A DNA stretch of 10,607 bases from contig JANWYC010000022.1 in the NCBI GenBank assembly GCA_025057245.1, positions 1-10,607 on the forward strand, in the 5' to 3' direction. The notes under the pieces are model-generated. The model was not told where the DNA came from. It saw only the letters and a program-made list of their open reading frames with translations, and searched no databases. Numbering within the stretch: position 1 is the first letter of the stretch; each line of letters opens with the position of its first letter. The DNA comes from Aquificaceae bacterium. GTDB taxonomy: Bacteria > Aquificota > Aquificia > Aquificales > Aquificaceae. Shown piece by piece: positions 1 to 10,260 of this stretch. The position numbers were made by a program, and so were the translations under genes.

Positions 1-1
1 A

Positions 2-406
2 GACACTTCTCTCCTTCAAGAGTTAGAAAACCTCAGTAAAGCCTTCAAAATCCCTTACAGGTATGCCAAATACATGAAACTTGAACACTTCGGGGAATTC
101 TCCAAAATCTTCCACTCTGAGCTAATAGACATGGAAGCAGACTTTTTCAGGAGGAAGGGAAGGCAGGATATAGCTAAACATCTTGAAAGCATAAGGGCTC
201 AAGCGGACAAAGGTATTCTACTGAGAATCGGCAAACACGAAGGCTATCTTAGCACCACCATAATGGCTATAATCAAGAAGAGGAATAGAGAGCTCTTTGA
301 TAGGATTTTTATGGAAAGCCAGCCTACGCCGAGACAAGAAACTAACAAAACTCGTCGTGTAAACTCTCAAGGTAAAACCTTTGGTTGGATTTTGTTGGAG
401 GTTTGA
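2..406 (+). CDS. C-terminal part of a Csm5-like RAMP protein (type III CRISPR effector), truncated by window edge
   Basis: The frame is open from the left edge to TGA at 404-406, giving about 134 residues with no start needed inside; the ATG at 74 is probably internal. Two segments recall the C-terminal end of Csm5 RAMP proteins: a glycine-rich stretch LLRIGKHEGYLS (218-253) and a terminal block with KTRR (347-358) followed by FGWILLE (380-400). Csm5-type proteins typically show an LR(L/I)G...G.(L/H)S loop and a final TRR...GWV(K/R)LE strand. In the family, Csm5 caps the crRNA 3' side of the Csm (III-A) complex and helps crRNA maturation. No other cas gene or repeat array follows in this window, so this would be the last gene of a cas operon lying to the left. 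A related RAMP subunit (Csm3/Cmr type) is the alternative. The assignment is by motif memory only. Confidence 0.6.
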   Translation, partial: DTSLLQELENLSKAFKIPYRYAKYMKLEHFGEFSKIFHSELIDMEADFFRRKGRQDIAKHLESIRAQADKGILLRIGKHEGYLSTTIMAIIKKRNRELFDRIFMESQPTPRQETNKTRRVNSQGKTFGWILLEV

Positions 407-485
407 CCCTTCTTCTAAAGCGTAGAGCATAACTTTACGCAGAAAGTGAGAATGTTTTAAATTCCTACAAGAAAGAAAAGACAAG

Positions 486-506
486 GCTTATAGCTTGTAG
501 CTTGCA
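486..506 (+). repeat. three imperfect 7-bp tandem units
   Basis: GCTTATA, GCTTGTA and GCTTGCA lie end to end (486-492, 493-499, 500-506); the last two also contain the exact tandem TAGCTTG (491-497, 498-504). It sits in the 212-bp non-coding stretch between the Csm5-like gene and cimA. I see no RNA gene or coding frame here. It may be slippage debris or a small protein-binding site. Confidence 0.4.
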
Positions 507-605
507 TGTATTGGAAACCTGGAACTCGTCTAAATGGTTAGGTGTGGTCAGGAGGGATGGATGTTGGACGGGTTGAAAGGTTTAGTTTATCGGGGGTTTA
601 AGTGA

Positions 606-611
606 TATATT
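606..611 (+). promoter_or_regulatory. putative -10 element of cimA
   Basis: TATATT ends 7 nt before the cimA ATG at 619, with no purine-rich Shine-Dalgarno between. A start site 6-7 nt downstream of the hexamer would fall on the start codon, implying a leaderless mRNA. TATATC at 613-618 is an alternative reading of the same AT-rich run. No good -35 is visible at normal spacing; TTGAAA at 573-578 is too far upstream. Confidence 0.4.
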
Positions 612-618
612 TTATATC

Positions 619-2202
619 ATGGAAAAAGTTTTCATTTATGATACCACTTTAAGGGATGGCTCTCAGGCTGAAGGTGTGAACTTCTCACTTGAGGACAAAC
701 TGCGCATCATTCAAAAACTAGACGAGTTTGGTATTGATTACATAGAGTGTGGTTGGCCCGGTGCAAATCCCAAAGATACAGTGCTTTTTGAAAGGCTAAA
801 AAAGCATAAACCCTCACACGCAAGAGTTGTTGCCTTTGGTTCAACTCGGAGACCGGGCAAGAAGGTAGAAGAGGACCCACAAGTGGAAAACCTCATAAGG
901 TCAGGTGCAAAGACCATAACCATATTTGGTAAAAGCTGGGATTTTCACGTGGAGCATGCACTTAACACCACACTTGAGGAAAACTTGGCTATGGTTTACG
1001 AAACTGTCGCCTTTCTAAAAAGGCACGCAGAGGAAGTGGTTTTTGATGCGGAGCATTTCTTTGACGGATACAAGGCAAACCCTGATTATGCCATTGAGGT
1101 TCTCAGGTCAGCCTTGCAGGGTGGTGCGGACTGGGTGGTGCTATGCGATACCAACGGTGGATGTTTGCCCCATCAGGTTTACGAGATAACAAAAAAAGTT
1201 AAAGAAGTCTTCCCTGAGGCGAACATAGGCATTCACGCTCACAACGACTCAGACACTGGTGTGGCAAACTCACTTATGGCAGTTCTTGCTGGTGCAAGGC
1301 AGGTGCACGGCACTATTAACGGCATAGGGGAACGCACTGGGAACGCTAATCTCTGCTCCATAATACCAAACCTACAACTGAAAATGGGCTTTAGAGCTGT
1401 GAGAGAAGAGAGTCTAAGAAAACTTATGGAGCTGAGCCATTTTATATCGGAGATTTCCAACATGCCACTGCCGAAGAACATGCCTTTTGTGGGAGAGAGT
1501 GCCTTTGCTCACAAGGCGGGTGTGCATGCCTCTGCGGTGATGAAGCACGCAAGCACTTACGAACACATAGACCCATCTCTGATAGGAAACCGGAGGAAGA
1601 TAACCGTTTCAGACCTGTCTGGTAAAAGCAACATACTTTACAAGTTAAGGGAGATGGGTCTTCAGGTGGACGAGAGGTCCCCGGAGATAGTTAAGCTGGT
1701 GGAGAAGATAAAAGAGCTGGAAAAGGAGGGCTATCACTTTGAGGCTGCGGAGGCTTCCTTTGAGCTTCTTTGCAAAAGACACTTTGGTCTGGTAAAAGAC
1801 TACTTTAACCTTGATGCTTACAGAGTGCTTATAGCAAAGAGAAGCACAGATAACCTACCCGTCTCGGAGGCTACGGTAAGGCTTTATGTGGAAGATGTCA
1901 AACAGCATACCGCCGCCTTAGGCAACGGTCCTGTGAGCGCTCTTGACAGAGCTCTGAGAAAGGCTTTGGAAGAGTTCTATCCTAACCTTAAAAACGTCCA
2001 GCTTATAGACTACAAGGTTAGAATAGTTAACGAGTCGGAGGGAACGAAGGCAAAGGTAAGGGTGCTTATTGAATCCACTGACGGAGAGAGAAAGTGGGGC
2101 ACTGTGGGCGTCTCGGAGAACATCATAGAAGCCTCTTGGATAGCGCTTACAGACAGTCTTATATACAAACTACACAAAGACCAAGAGGAAGGTATAATTT
2201 AG
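619..2202 (+). CDS. cimA: (R)-citramalate synthase (LeuA-like, DRE-TIM metallolyase family)
   Basis: The 527-residue protein condenses pyruvate and acetyl-CoA to citramalate, the first step of the threonine-independent route to 2-oxobutyrate and isoleucine. The N-terminal HMGL-like TIM barrel starts with DTTLRDGSQ (residues 8-16; Asp13 is the expected metal ligand), carries HAHND (206-210) with His206 and His208 as metal ligands, and continues with the NGIGERTGNA signature. A C-terminal LeuA-type regulatory domain follows (about 390-520), which binds isoleucine in characterised CimA. The Gly-Trp-Pro-Gly-Ala segment near residue 45 and the total length fit CimA better than 2-isopropylmalate synthase, but the two are close relatives and the substrate is inferred. 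The start is the ATG directly after a TATATT box. The 3' end contains the -10-like hexamer for the next gene, so the downstream genes may have both read-through and their own transcription. Confidence 0.9.
   Translation: MEKVFIYDTTLRDGSQAEGVNFSLEDKLRIIQKLDEFGIDYIECGWPGANPKDTVLFERLKKHKPSHARVVAFGSTRRPGKKVEEDPQVENLIRSGAKTITIFGKSWDFHVEHALNTTLEENLAMVYETVAFLKRHAEEVVFDAEHFFDGYKANPDYAIEVLRSALQGGADWVVLCDTNGGCLPHQVYEITKKVKEVFPEANIGIHAHNDSDTGVANSLMAVLAGARQVHGTINGIGERTGNANLCSIIPNLQLKMGFRAVREESLRKLMELSHFISEISNMPLPKNMPFVGESAFAHKAGVHASAVMKHASTYEHIDPSLIGNRRKITVSDLSGKSNILYKLREMGLQVDERSPEIVKLVEKIKELEKEGYHFEAAEASFELLCKRHFGLVKDYFNLDAYRVLIAKRSTDNLPVSEATVRLYVEDVKQHTAALGNGPVSALDRALRKALEEFYPNLKNVQLIDYKVRIVNESEGTKAKVRVLIESTDGERKWGTVGVSENIIEASWIALTDSLIYKLHKDQEEGII
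2193..2198 (+). promoter_or_regulatory. consensus -10 element inside the last codons of cimA
   Basis: An exact TATAAT overlaps the final Gly-Ile-Ile codons and stop of cimA and ends 8 nt before the ATG at 2207. This places a predicted transcription start on or next to the start codon. The purine run GAGGAAGG (2185-2192) is 14 nt from the ATG, too far to be an efficient Shine-Dalgarno. No consensus -35 is seen. Confidence 0.45.
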
Positions 2203-2206
2203 TTTT

Positions 2207-2584
2207 ATGAAAAGATTGTTGCTTCTCCTACCCTTTATACTATCCATGGGTGAACCCGTAAGGGACGAAAGGCTCAGGGTTGAGGTGGAAGACAAGTCAG
2301 GTGTAAGGCACAGTATGAAAGGTATATTGTGCAGTGGGAGAGCATACTTAAAACTCAGAGAAGGTAATGTGGAATACTCTGTGGATTTTTCAAGCCTTAG
2401 GAGCTTGGAAGTGCTCTCTCAAGAGGGTCAGCAAATAAGGGTAAGGCTCACCTTCAGAGGTAGGAGCTCCAAAGAATACAGCCTGCCATCGGATTTATAC
2501 TGCAAGGGTGGTTCGCAGATAGGAGAAGCAGGCTTTTACCTTAGGGATGTGAAGACTATATTATTTACCGTAGAGGAGAGATAA
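2207..2584 (+). CDS. small exported protein of unknown function
   Basis: I do not recognise this 125-residue protein. It begins with MKRLLLLLPFILSMG, a short Lys-Arg plus leucine-rich segment typical of a signal peptide or N-terminal anchor, so the mature part of about 110 residues is probably periplasmic. The rest is charged and beta-rich, alternating short strands (RLRVEVEDKSG, VEYSVDFSSL, IRVRLTFRGRS), and has two cysteines (Cys42 and Cys99) that could form a disulfide. It starts 4 bp after the cimA stop and ends 1 bp before the ctpA start, so it is probably cotranscribed with the protease gene, which suggests a shared envelope role or a link as partner or substrate. That link is inference. 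The ATG is supported by the TATAAT 8 nt upstream and by the signal sequence beginning at once. Confidence 0.75.
   Translation: MKRLLLLLPFILSMGEPVRDERLRVEVEDKSGVRHSMKGILCSGRAYLKLREGNVEYSVDFSSLRSLEVLSQEGQQIRVRLTFRGRSSKEYSLPSDLYCKGGSQIGEAGFYLRDVKTILFTVEER
2574..2580 (+). promoter_or_regulatory. strong Shine-Dalgarno of ctpA
   Basis: AGGAGAG, inside GAGGAGAG, ends 5 nt before the ctpA ATG. It matters because most other starts in this window lack such a site. It is used here at an operon-internal gene, which fixes the start at 2586. Confidence 0.6.
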
Positions 2585-2585
2585 C

Positions 2586-4976
<2,391 letters not shown>

Positions 4977-5039
4977 GTCAAAAGGGCGTCTCCTTTATCC
5001 GTTAAGGATACTAAAGTCCATGCGGGTTAAGGGTAAGAA

Positions 5040-6575
5040 TCATCGCCTAATCCTTAACTTTCTGGGTTGTTCTTTAATCTTCTGCCTAAGACTCTGAAAA
5101 TCCCGAGAGTCTTCCAACTGAGGTAAACTAAGCACTTTTAAGCTCTCTTCAAAAGAACTCTTAAGGTCCATCAGCTTCATGTTCTTTATGTAATTGGGTA
5201 TAAGATGATATTCTTCCCTACGCAAGGCTTCAAGAAGTTTTAACGCATGGAGGGAAAGTTTCAAATTGTCCACATCCACACCCTCAAAGCCAAACTTATA
5301 CAGCCCAGCCAGCAAGACCGCTTCGTGGTAGTTTAGCTGGTAGTGTTCCTCTTTTGTTTTAGGTTCTACCTTTAAAAGCTTGTCCTGAAGACTGGATATG
5401 GAAAGCCCTGTTTCCTTTGAGAGCTCTTTTAGAATCTCAAACCTTTTAACACCGTCTGTTATAAAACTACAGAAATAAAGCAGGTTCTCAAAAGCCTCTT
5501 TATTGCCTTCTTTTACCTTCTGCAAGAGCTCCTCCTGAATATCCTGTGCCTTGTCCATTAAATCCCTTAATGCTTTAGGGTCTTTTCTCACAAAAGAGTC
5601 GGGGTCTTCTCCCTCTGGAAGATAAACCACCCTGACGCTTAGCCCAGCCTTGAGAAGGTATGGCACCGATGACCTTACCGCTTTCCTGCCAGCGTTGTCT
5701 CCGTCGTATAGCAGTAAAACCCTTTTTGTAAACCTTGAGAGAGTTATAGCGTGCTCCTCAGTAAAAGCGGTGCCCAGTGGTGCTACGCAGTTCCTTATGC
5801 CTTCCTGCCACAGGCTCATAAGGTCAAAATAACCCTCTACTAAGACCACTTCGTCCGCTTCTTTTATGTATTCCTTAGCCTCGTGTAGCCCAAAAAGAGT
5901 AGACCTTTTTTTAAACACCTGCGATTCTGGAGAGTTTACATACTTAGGATTGCTCCCATCAAGGCTTCTTCCACCAAAGGCTACCACTCTTCCACTCACA
6001 TCTTTTATAGGTATAACAATCCTGTTCCTAAAAAGGTCTCTGTATATTCCATCCTCCACCTTTGTAAGGTTTCCGCTCCTTTCGTAGGCTTGGATTAAGC
6101 CCTCTTCCCTGAGCATCTTCAACAAACCGTCCGTGTTTCCCGCAAACCCTAAGAAAAACTTACTTATGGTTTTTGAGCTAAGACCCCTATCTCGCAGGTA
6201 ATTGATAAAGTGCTGGCTTTTTTTAAGCTCTTGATGGTAAAAGTCCGCAACCCTTTCAAGGGCTAAAAGTAGTTCGCTGTCCTTTTCTTTCCTTTCCAAC
6301 TTTATAGGCAGGTTATACCTTTTAGCGAGACTCTCTATAGCCTCCCAGTAGTCCAGCCCTTCATACAAAGATATGAACTTGACCGCATCCCCGCCCACTC
6401 CACAGCCGAAGCACTTAAAAATACCCTTAGAAGGAGAAACATAGAAAGACGGCGTGTCGTCAGGATGGAACGGGCATCTGGCAACATAGTTATTGCCCAC
6501 TCTCTTCAGCTCTATGTATGAGGATATGACATCCACTATGTCTATCTTTCCTATTATGTCTCTGAGGGTGGGCAT
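5040..6575 (-). CDS. dnaG: DNA primase DnaG
   Basis: The 511-residue primase makes RNA primers for lagging-strand synthesis in association with the replicative helicase. The N-terminal CHC2-type zinc-binding domain has Cys34, His37, Cys55 and Cys58 within ARCPFHPDDTPSF and KCFGCGVGGD. The catalytic core includes FRNRIVIPIKD (182-192) and FGGR, followed by the TOPRIM motifs VEGYFD (246-251, Glu247) and YDGDNAG (290-296, Asp291 and Asp293). The C-terminal helicase-interaction region (about 370-511) is shorter than in E. coli DnaG, but the total is close to the roughly 500 residues of Aquifex-type primases, so this is not a truncation. It is not in the usual rpsU-dnaG-rpoD neighbourhood. The start is set by a TATAAT 7 nt upstream, with no Shine-Dalgarno. 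The start lies 17 bp from the divergent hemD start. Confidence 0.97.
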   Translation of the reverse strand: MPTLRDIIGKIDIVDVISSYIELKRVGNNYVARCPFHPDDTPSFYVSPSKGIFKCFGCGVGGDAVKFISLYEGLDYWEAIESLAKRYNLPIKLERKEKDSELLLALERVADFYHQELKKSQHFINYLRDRGLSSKTISKFFLGFAGNTDGLLKMLREEGLIQAYERSGNLTKVEDGIYRDLFRNRIVIPIKDVSGRVVAFGGRSLDGSNPKYVNSPESQVFKKRSTLFGLHEAKEYIKEADEVVLVEGYFDLMSLWQEGIRNCVAPLGTAFTEEHAITLSRFTKRVLLLYDGDNAGRKAVRSSVPYLLKAGLSVRVVYLPEGEDPDSFVRKDPKALRDLMDKAQDIQEELLQKVKEGNKEAFENLLYFCSFITDGVKRFEILKELSKETGLSISSLQDKLLKVEPKTKEEHYQLNYHEAVLLAGLYKFGFEGVDVDNLKLSLHALKLLEALRREEYHLIPNYIKNMKLMDLKSSFEESLKVLSLPQLEDSRDFQSLRQKIKEQPRKLRIRR

Positions 6576-6592
6576 AGGATAAATTATAGGCT
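6576..6592. promoter_or_regulatory. 17-bp divergent start region of dnaG and hemD with overlapping -10 elements
   Basis: The complete space between the two start codons is 17 bp. On the minus strand an exact TATAAT (6588-6583) ends 7 nt before the dnaG ATG. On the plus strand TAAATT (6580-6585, four of six consensus positions) ends 7 nt before the hemD ATG. The hexamers share bases 6583-6585, so any -35 contacts lie inside the opposite coding sequence. No Shine-Dalgarno fits on either side. The two promoters would compete for polymerase and give leaderless mRNAs. Confidence 0.5.
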
Positions 6593-7288
6593 ATGAGGGT
6601 AGCCCTGACACGAAGTCAGGAGGACATACAGAAAGACAGGAAAATCTTTGAGGAACAACACTTTGAGGTGGTGGAGCTTCCTCTGATAGAGGAGAAGGTT
6701 CTTGACTTTAAAGTGCCAGATATGGAGTTTGACTTAGTTGTCTTTCAAAGCCCAAGAGCGGTAAGGCTTTTTCTCTCAAGGTATAAGCTAAAGGGGGAGA
6801 GGGTGCTGGCGGTAGGTGAAAAAACCGCAAAGGAAGTGGAGAGGTTTGGCTACAGCGTATGGGCTAAGCCAGAGAATTACTACGGAGAAGAGCTCGTTGC
6901 CATGCTCAAAGGTCTTTCTGGAAGGGTGCTTATTCCCAGGTCTGCGGTGGGTAGGGACGAGGTGATAGATGGTCTAAGGGAGCTCGGTTTTGAAGTAGTT
7001 CCAGTAGAGGTTTACAGTATAAGAGAGAAGATTTACAAGAAGGAGGAGCTCTTAAACAGGCTTGCCAAGGTAGATGCGGTGGTCTTTGCCAGCCCTTCTG
7101 CGGTAAGGGGTCTTCTTGCAAACTTGCAAAAGGAAGAGATACAAAGAGTTATCAAAGATAATAAAATTACAGTATGCATTGGTAAAACTACACAAAACTT
7201 CTTCCAAAAAGAGCTGGGTCTAACCTGCCACATTCCAGAAAAACCAACCATGGAAAAGGTTGTGGAACTACTTAAGAAGATGGCATAA
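6593..7288 (+). CDS. hemD: uroporphyrinogen-III synthase
   Basis: The 231-residue cytoplasmic enzyme closes and inverts ring D of hydroxymethylbilane to give uroporphyrinogen III, the branch point for haem, sirohaem and cobalamin. HemD proteins diverge strongly, but the two-domain pattern is visible: N-terminal RVALTRSQED, then VVFQSPRAVRLFL (about 49-61) and VLAVGEKTAKEVERFGY (about 71-87) in the first repeat half, LIPRSAVGRDEVIDGLRELG in the centre, VEVYSIRE, and the matching VVFASPSAVRGLL and TVCIGKTTQNFFQKELG in the second half. The final EKPTMEKVVELLKK helix is typical. Other hem genes are absent from this window. lpxC starts 19 bp downstream on the same strand. The ATG at 6593 has no ribosome binding site, consistent with a leaderless start. 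Confidence 0.9.
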   Translation: MRVALTRSQEDIQKDRKIFEEQHFEVVELPLIEEKVLDFKVPDMEFDLVVFQSPRAVRLFLSRYKLKGERVLAVGEKTAKEVERFGYSVWAKPENYYGEELVAMLKGLSGRVLIPRSAVGRDEVIDGLRELGFEVVPVEVYSIREKIYKKEELLNRLAKVDAVVFASPSAVRGLLANLQKEEIQRVIKDNKITVCIGKTTQNFFQKELGLTCHIPEKPTMEKVVELLKKMA

Positions 7289-7294
7289 ATTTTG

Positions 7295-7302
7295 TATATA
7301 GT
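7295..7302 (+). promoter_or_regulatory. putative -10 element of lpxC
   Basis: TATATAGT in the 19-bp hemD-lpxC gap offers TATATA (7295-7300) or TATAGT (7297-7302), ending 5-7 nt before the lpxC ATG. A weak AGG (7303-7305) is only 2 nt from the start codon. It fits the nearly leaderless pattern seen at other starts in this window. Read-through from hemD is also likely. Confidence 0.35.
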
Positions 7303-7307
7303 AGGTT

Positions 7308-9105
<1,798 letters not shown>

Positions 9106-9115
9106 AGTAAATAAA

Positions 9116-9121
9116 ATTATA
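9116..9121 (-). promoter_or_regulatory. consensus -10 element of the coiled-coil gene
   Basis: An exact TATAAT on the minus strand (9121-9116) ends 10 nt before the ATG at 9105, with no Shine-Dalgarno between. It lies beside an inverted repeat GTATA-aacttc-TATAC (9122-9137), which could be an operator or promoter palindrome for divergent transcription. No consensus -35 is seen. Confidence 0.45.
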
Positions 9122-9160
9122 GTATAAACTTCTATACACACGTCGGGTGAGAAATTACCC

Positions 9161-9331
9161 ATGACGGAGTTCTCCTCTGAAAAAGCTGTAATCAATGGAA
9201 TAACCATAAATATACGCAAGCAAAGTTATTCCTTTTCTTCACATGTTTATGGTATTGAAACTTTTCACACAGCCCATCACACCCTGAGGAGAGATTGGAA
9301 AAATTACAACAAGGAATTTTTGCTTGTCTAA
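9161..9331 (+). CDS. doubtful 56-residue ORF, divergent from the coiled-coil gene
   Basis: ATG 9161 to TAA 9329-9331 encodes 56 residues beginning MTEFSSEKAVINGITINI and rich in Tyr, His and Asn, with no recognised domain. GGTGAG (9146-9151) lies about 9-10 nt upstream as a possible Shine-Dalgarno, and TATAAA (9123-9128) and TATACA (9133-9138) are possible -10 sequences. The same frame resumes after the stop with LDNPQLQSLNLTAGELRKLL (9347-9406) before TGA, so the piece may be the front of a decayed longer gene. It may also be chance. Confidence 0.25.
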   Translation: MTEFSSEKAVINGITINIRKQSYSFSSHVYGIETFHTAHHTLRRDWKNYNKEFLLV

Positions 9332-9476
9332 AAAGACTTTCTAATGCTTGATAATCCGCAACTTCAAAGTTTGAATCTGACCGCTGGAGAACTCAGAAAA
9401 CTTTTGTGAATCAGGGATTAGGAGTTTATTAGAGGGTTAGATATTAGACACAACATTAATAAACCGGTCCTTCTCT
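9332..9476. other. gene-free stretch, possible gene debris
   Basis: Together with the doubtful ORF before it, about 370 bp here lack a secure gene. The plus strand has a short in-frame stretch to TGA at 9407-9409 and then closely spaced TTAG units around 9416-9447. The minus strand holds no credible frame after the broken gene that ends at 9477. I see no tRNA, rRNA or terminator with a T-tract. Confidence 0.4.
9426..9452 (+). repeat. copy 2 of the diverged 27-bp dispersed repeat
   Basis: This matches 4942-4968 at 22 of 27 positions (TTATTAGA, GTTAGAT and TTAG blocks conserved in order and spacing). In the frame continuing from 9161 it reads FIRGLDIR, against LIRQLDVS in copy 1, so the similarity could also be at protein level. 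Confidence 0.3.
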
Positions 9477-9668
9477 CTATTCTTGCATATACCACACTCT
9501 TAAGCCTACAGATGTATGGGAATTCCTTTCCCACAGGGTTTCCACGTTCAGTATTTTTGGTTTGTTTAGCTTTATCCACTGATTAACTTGCTCTTAAAGT
9601 AGCTGTTCCATGCTTTCGTCTTTGAAAGGTGTCATTTTGCGGTAGAAATCTTTGTAACGAACTTCCAT
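9477..9668 (-). pseudogene. small gene after grpE broken by one in-frame TAA
   Basis: The ATG (9668-9666) overlaps the grpE stop as TGATG. The frame reads 24 codons (MEVRYKDFYRKMTPFKDES then MEQLL), hits TAA at 9596-9594, and continues in the same frame for 38 protein-like codons (EQVNQWIKLNKPKILNVE, then TLWERNSHTSVGLRVWYMQE) to TAG at 9479-9477. Reading the TAA as GAA restores an unbroken 63-residue protein with an amphipathic helix (EQLLEEQVNQWI) followed by beta strands. This layout recalls small proteins of the helix plus NxETxx plus strand type, but I cannot name a family. Overlap with grpE implies cotranscription and coupling. It is either a recent nonsense pseudogene, a sequencing error, or a true 24-residue peptide. 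Confidence 0.55.
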
Positions 9669-10216
9669 CAGGTTATTTCTTCCTCCGCATAGGACACAAC
9701 AACTCTTGCAGGTCTCAAAATCCTATCGTGTAAAAAGTAACCTTTTCTTTCAACTCTAAGCACTGTGTTGGATGGCACGCTTTCGTTGTATTCTCTTTCA
9801 ACAGCCTCGGCTAAATACGGGTCAAATTCCTTCCCTTCAATGTCTATCTCTCTTATACCATGCTTTTCAAGTATTCTTAGGAGCTCTTTGTATATTAGCT
9901 CAAACCCTGCCTTAAACCCTTCTATTTCCAGACTTTCGTACTCGAAGGCTCTTTGGAAGTTATCCACTATTTCAAGAAGGTCAAGGGCGAGCTTCTCGTG
10001 CCCGTATTTCCTTGCCTCCTCCATATCCCTTCTGTATCTTTCCTTAAAATACTCAAACTCCCTCTGAAGGTCTACATACCTCTGGTTAACAATCCTTGCA
10101 GTTTGCTCTAACTTTAAAACCTTTTCCTCAAGCTCTTTTATTCTTTGCTCTTTAAGGTCTAATTCCTGCTCTATTTCCTGTCCCGTCTCTTCTAACTGCG
10201 GTTTTTCCTCCTGCAT
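9668..10216 (-). CDS. grpE: GrpE, nucleotide exchange factor of DnaK
   Basis: The 182-residue GrpE releases ADP from DnaK in the Hsp70 cycle and acts as a homodimer in the cytoplasm. A long N-terminal coiled coil (about residues 10-65, LKEQRIKELEEKVLKLEQ then YVDLQREFEYFKERYRRDME) is followed by the four-helix region with LLEIVDNFQRAFEY. The C-terminal beta-wing carries the family signature GYFLHDRILRPARVVVSY (about 159-176). Length is normal. dnaK, dnaJ and hrcA are not adjacent, and no CIRCE inverted repeat (TTAGCACTC/GAGTGCTAA) is visible upstream. The start has TATACT 8 nt upstream and no Shine-Dalgarno. Only 35 bp separate it from the end of a transposase remnant, so its promoter is at or inside the end of an insertion sequence. 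Confidence 0.95.
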   Translation of the reverse strand: MQEEKPQLEETGQEIEQELDLKEQRIKELEEKVLKLEQTARIVNQRYVDLQREFEYFKERYRRDMEEARKYGHEKLALDLLEIVDNFQRAFEYESLEIEGFKAGFELIYKELLRILEKHGIREIDIEGKEFDPYLAEAVEREYNESVPSNTVLRVERKGYFLHDRILRPARVVVSYAEEEIT

Positions 10217-10224
10217 AAAAATAT

Positions 10225-10230
10225 AGTATA
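10225..10230 (-). promoter_or_regulatory. putative -10 element of grpE
   Basis: On the minus strand TATACT (10230-10225) ends 8 nt before the grpE ATG; the overlapping TATATT is an alternative. There is no Shine-Dalgarno and no consensus -35. The expected -35 region falls at the transposase stop codon, so the insertion may have replaced upstream control sequence. Confidence 0.4.
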
Positions 10231-10246
10231 TACTAAATGCAGTGTT

Positions 10247-10260
10247 GGTTACTAATAACC
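10247..10260. repeat. short perfect inverted repeat at the transposase stop
   Basis: GGTTA (10247-10251) and TAACC (10256-10260) pair around CTAA, which contains the transposase stop on the minus strand. It may be part of the insertion-sequence end or a small 3' hairpin. There is no T-tract. Confidence 0.3.

Noticed and set aside
573..578. TTGAAA as -35 of cimA
   Set aside because: It is 27 bp upstream of TATATT, far beyond the 16-18 bp spacing needed.
407..618. tRNA or other structured RNA gene between the Csm5-like gene and cimA
   Set aside because: Only one weak stem (GCGTA/TACGC, 421 region) is visible, with no cloverleaf or T-loop motif.
6930..7251. Two open frames antisense to hemD
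   Set aside because: Opposite a conserved enzyme, of unlikely composition (Pro-, Leu- and Cys-rich) and without start signals.
9572..9580. DnaA-box-like TTATCCACT
   Set aside because: A single site inside the codons of the broken gene after grpE; a similar TATCCACT is in grpE. There is no cluster, so it is not an origin.
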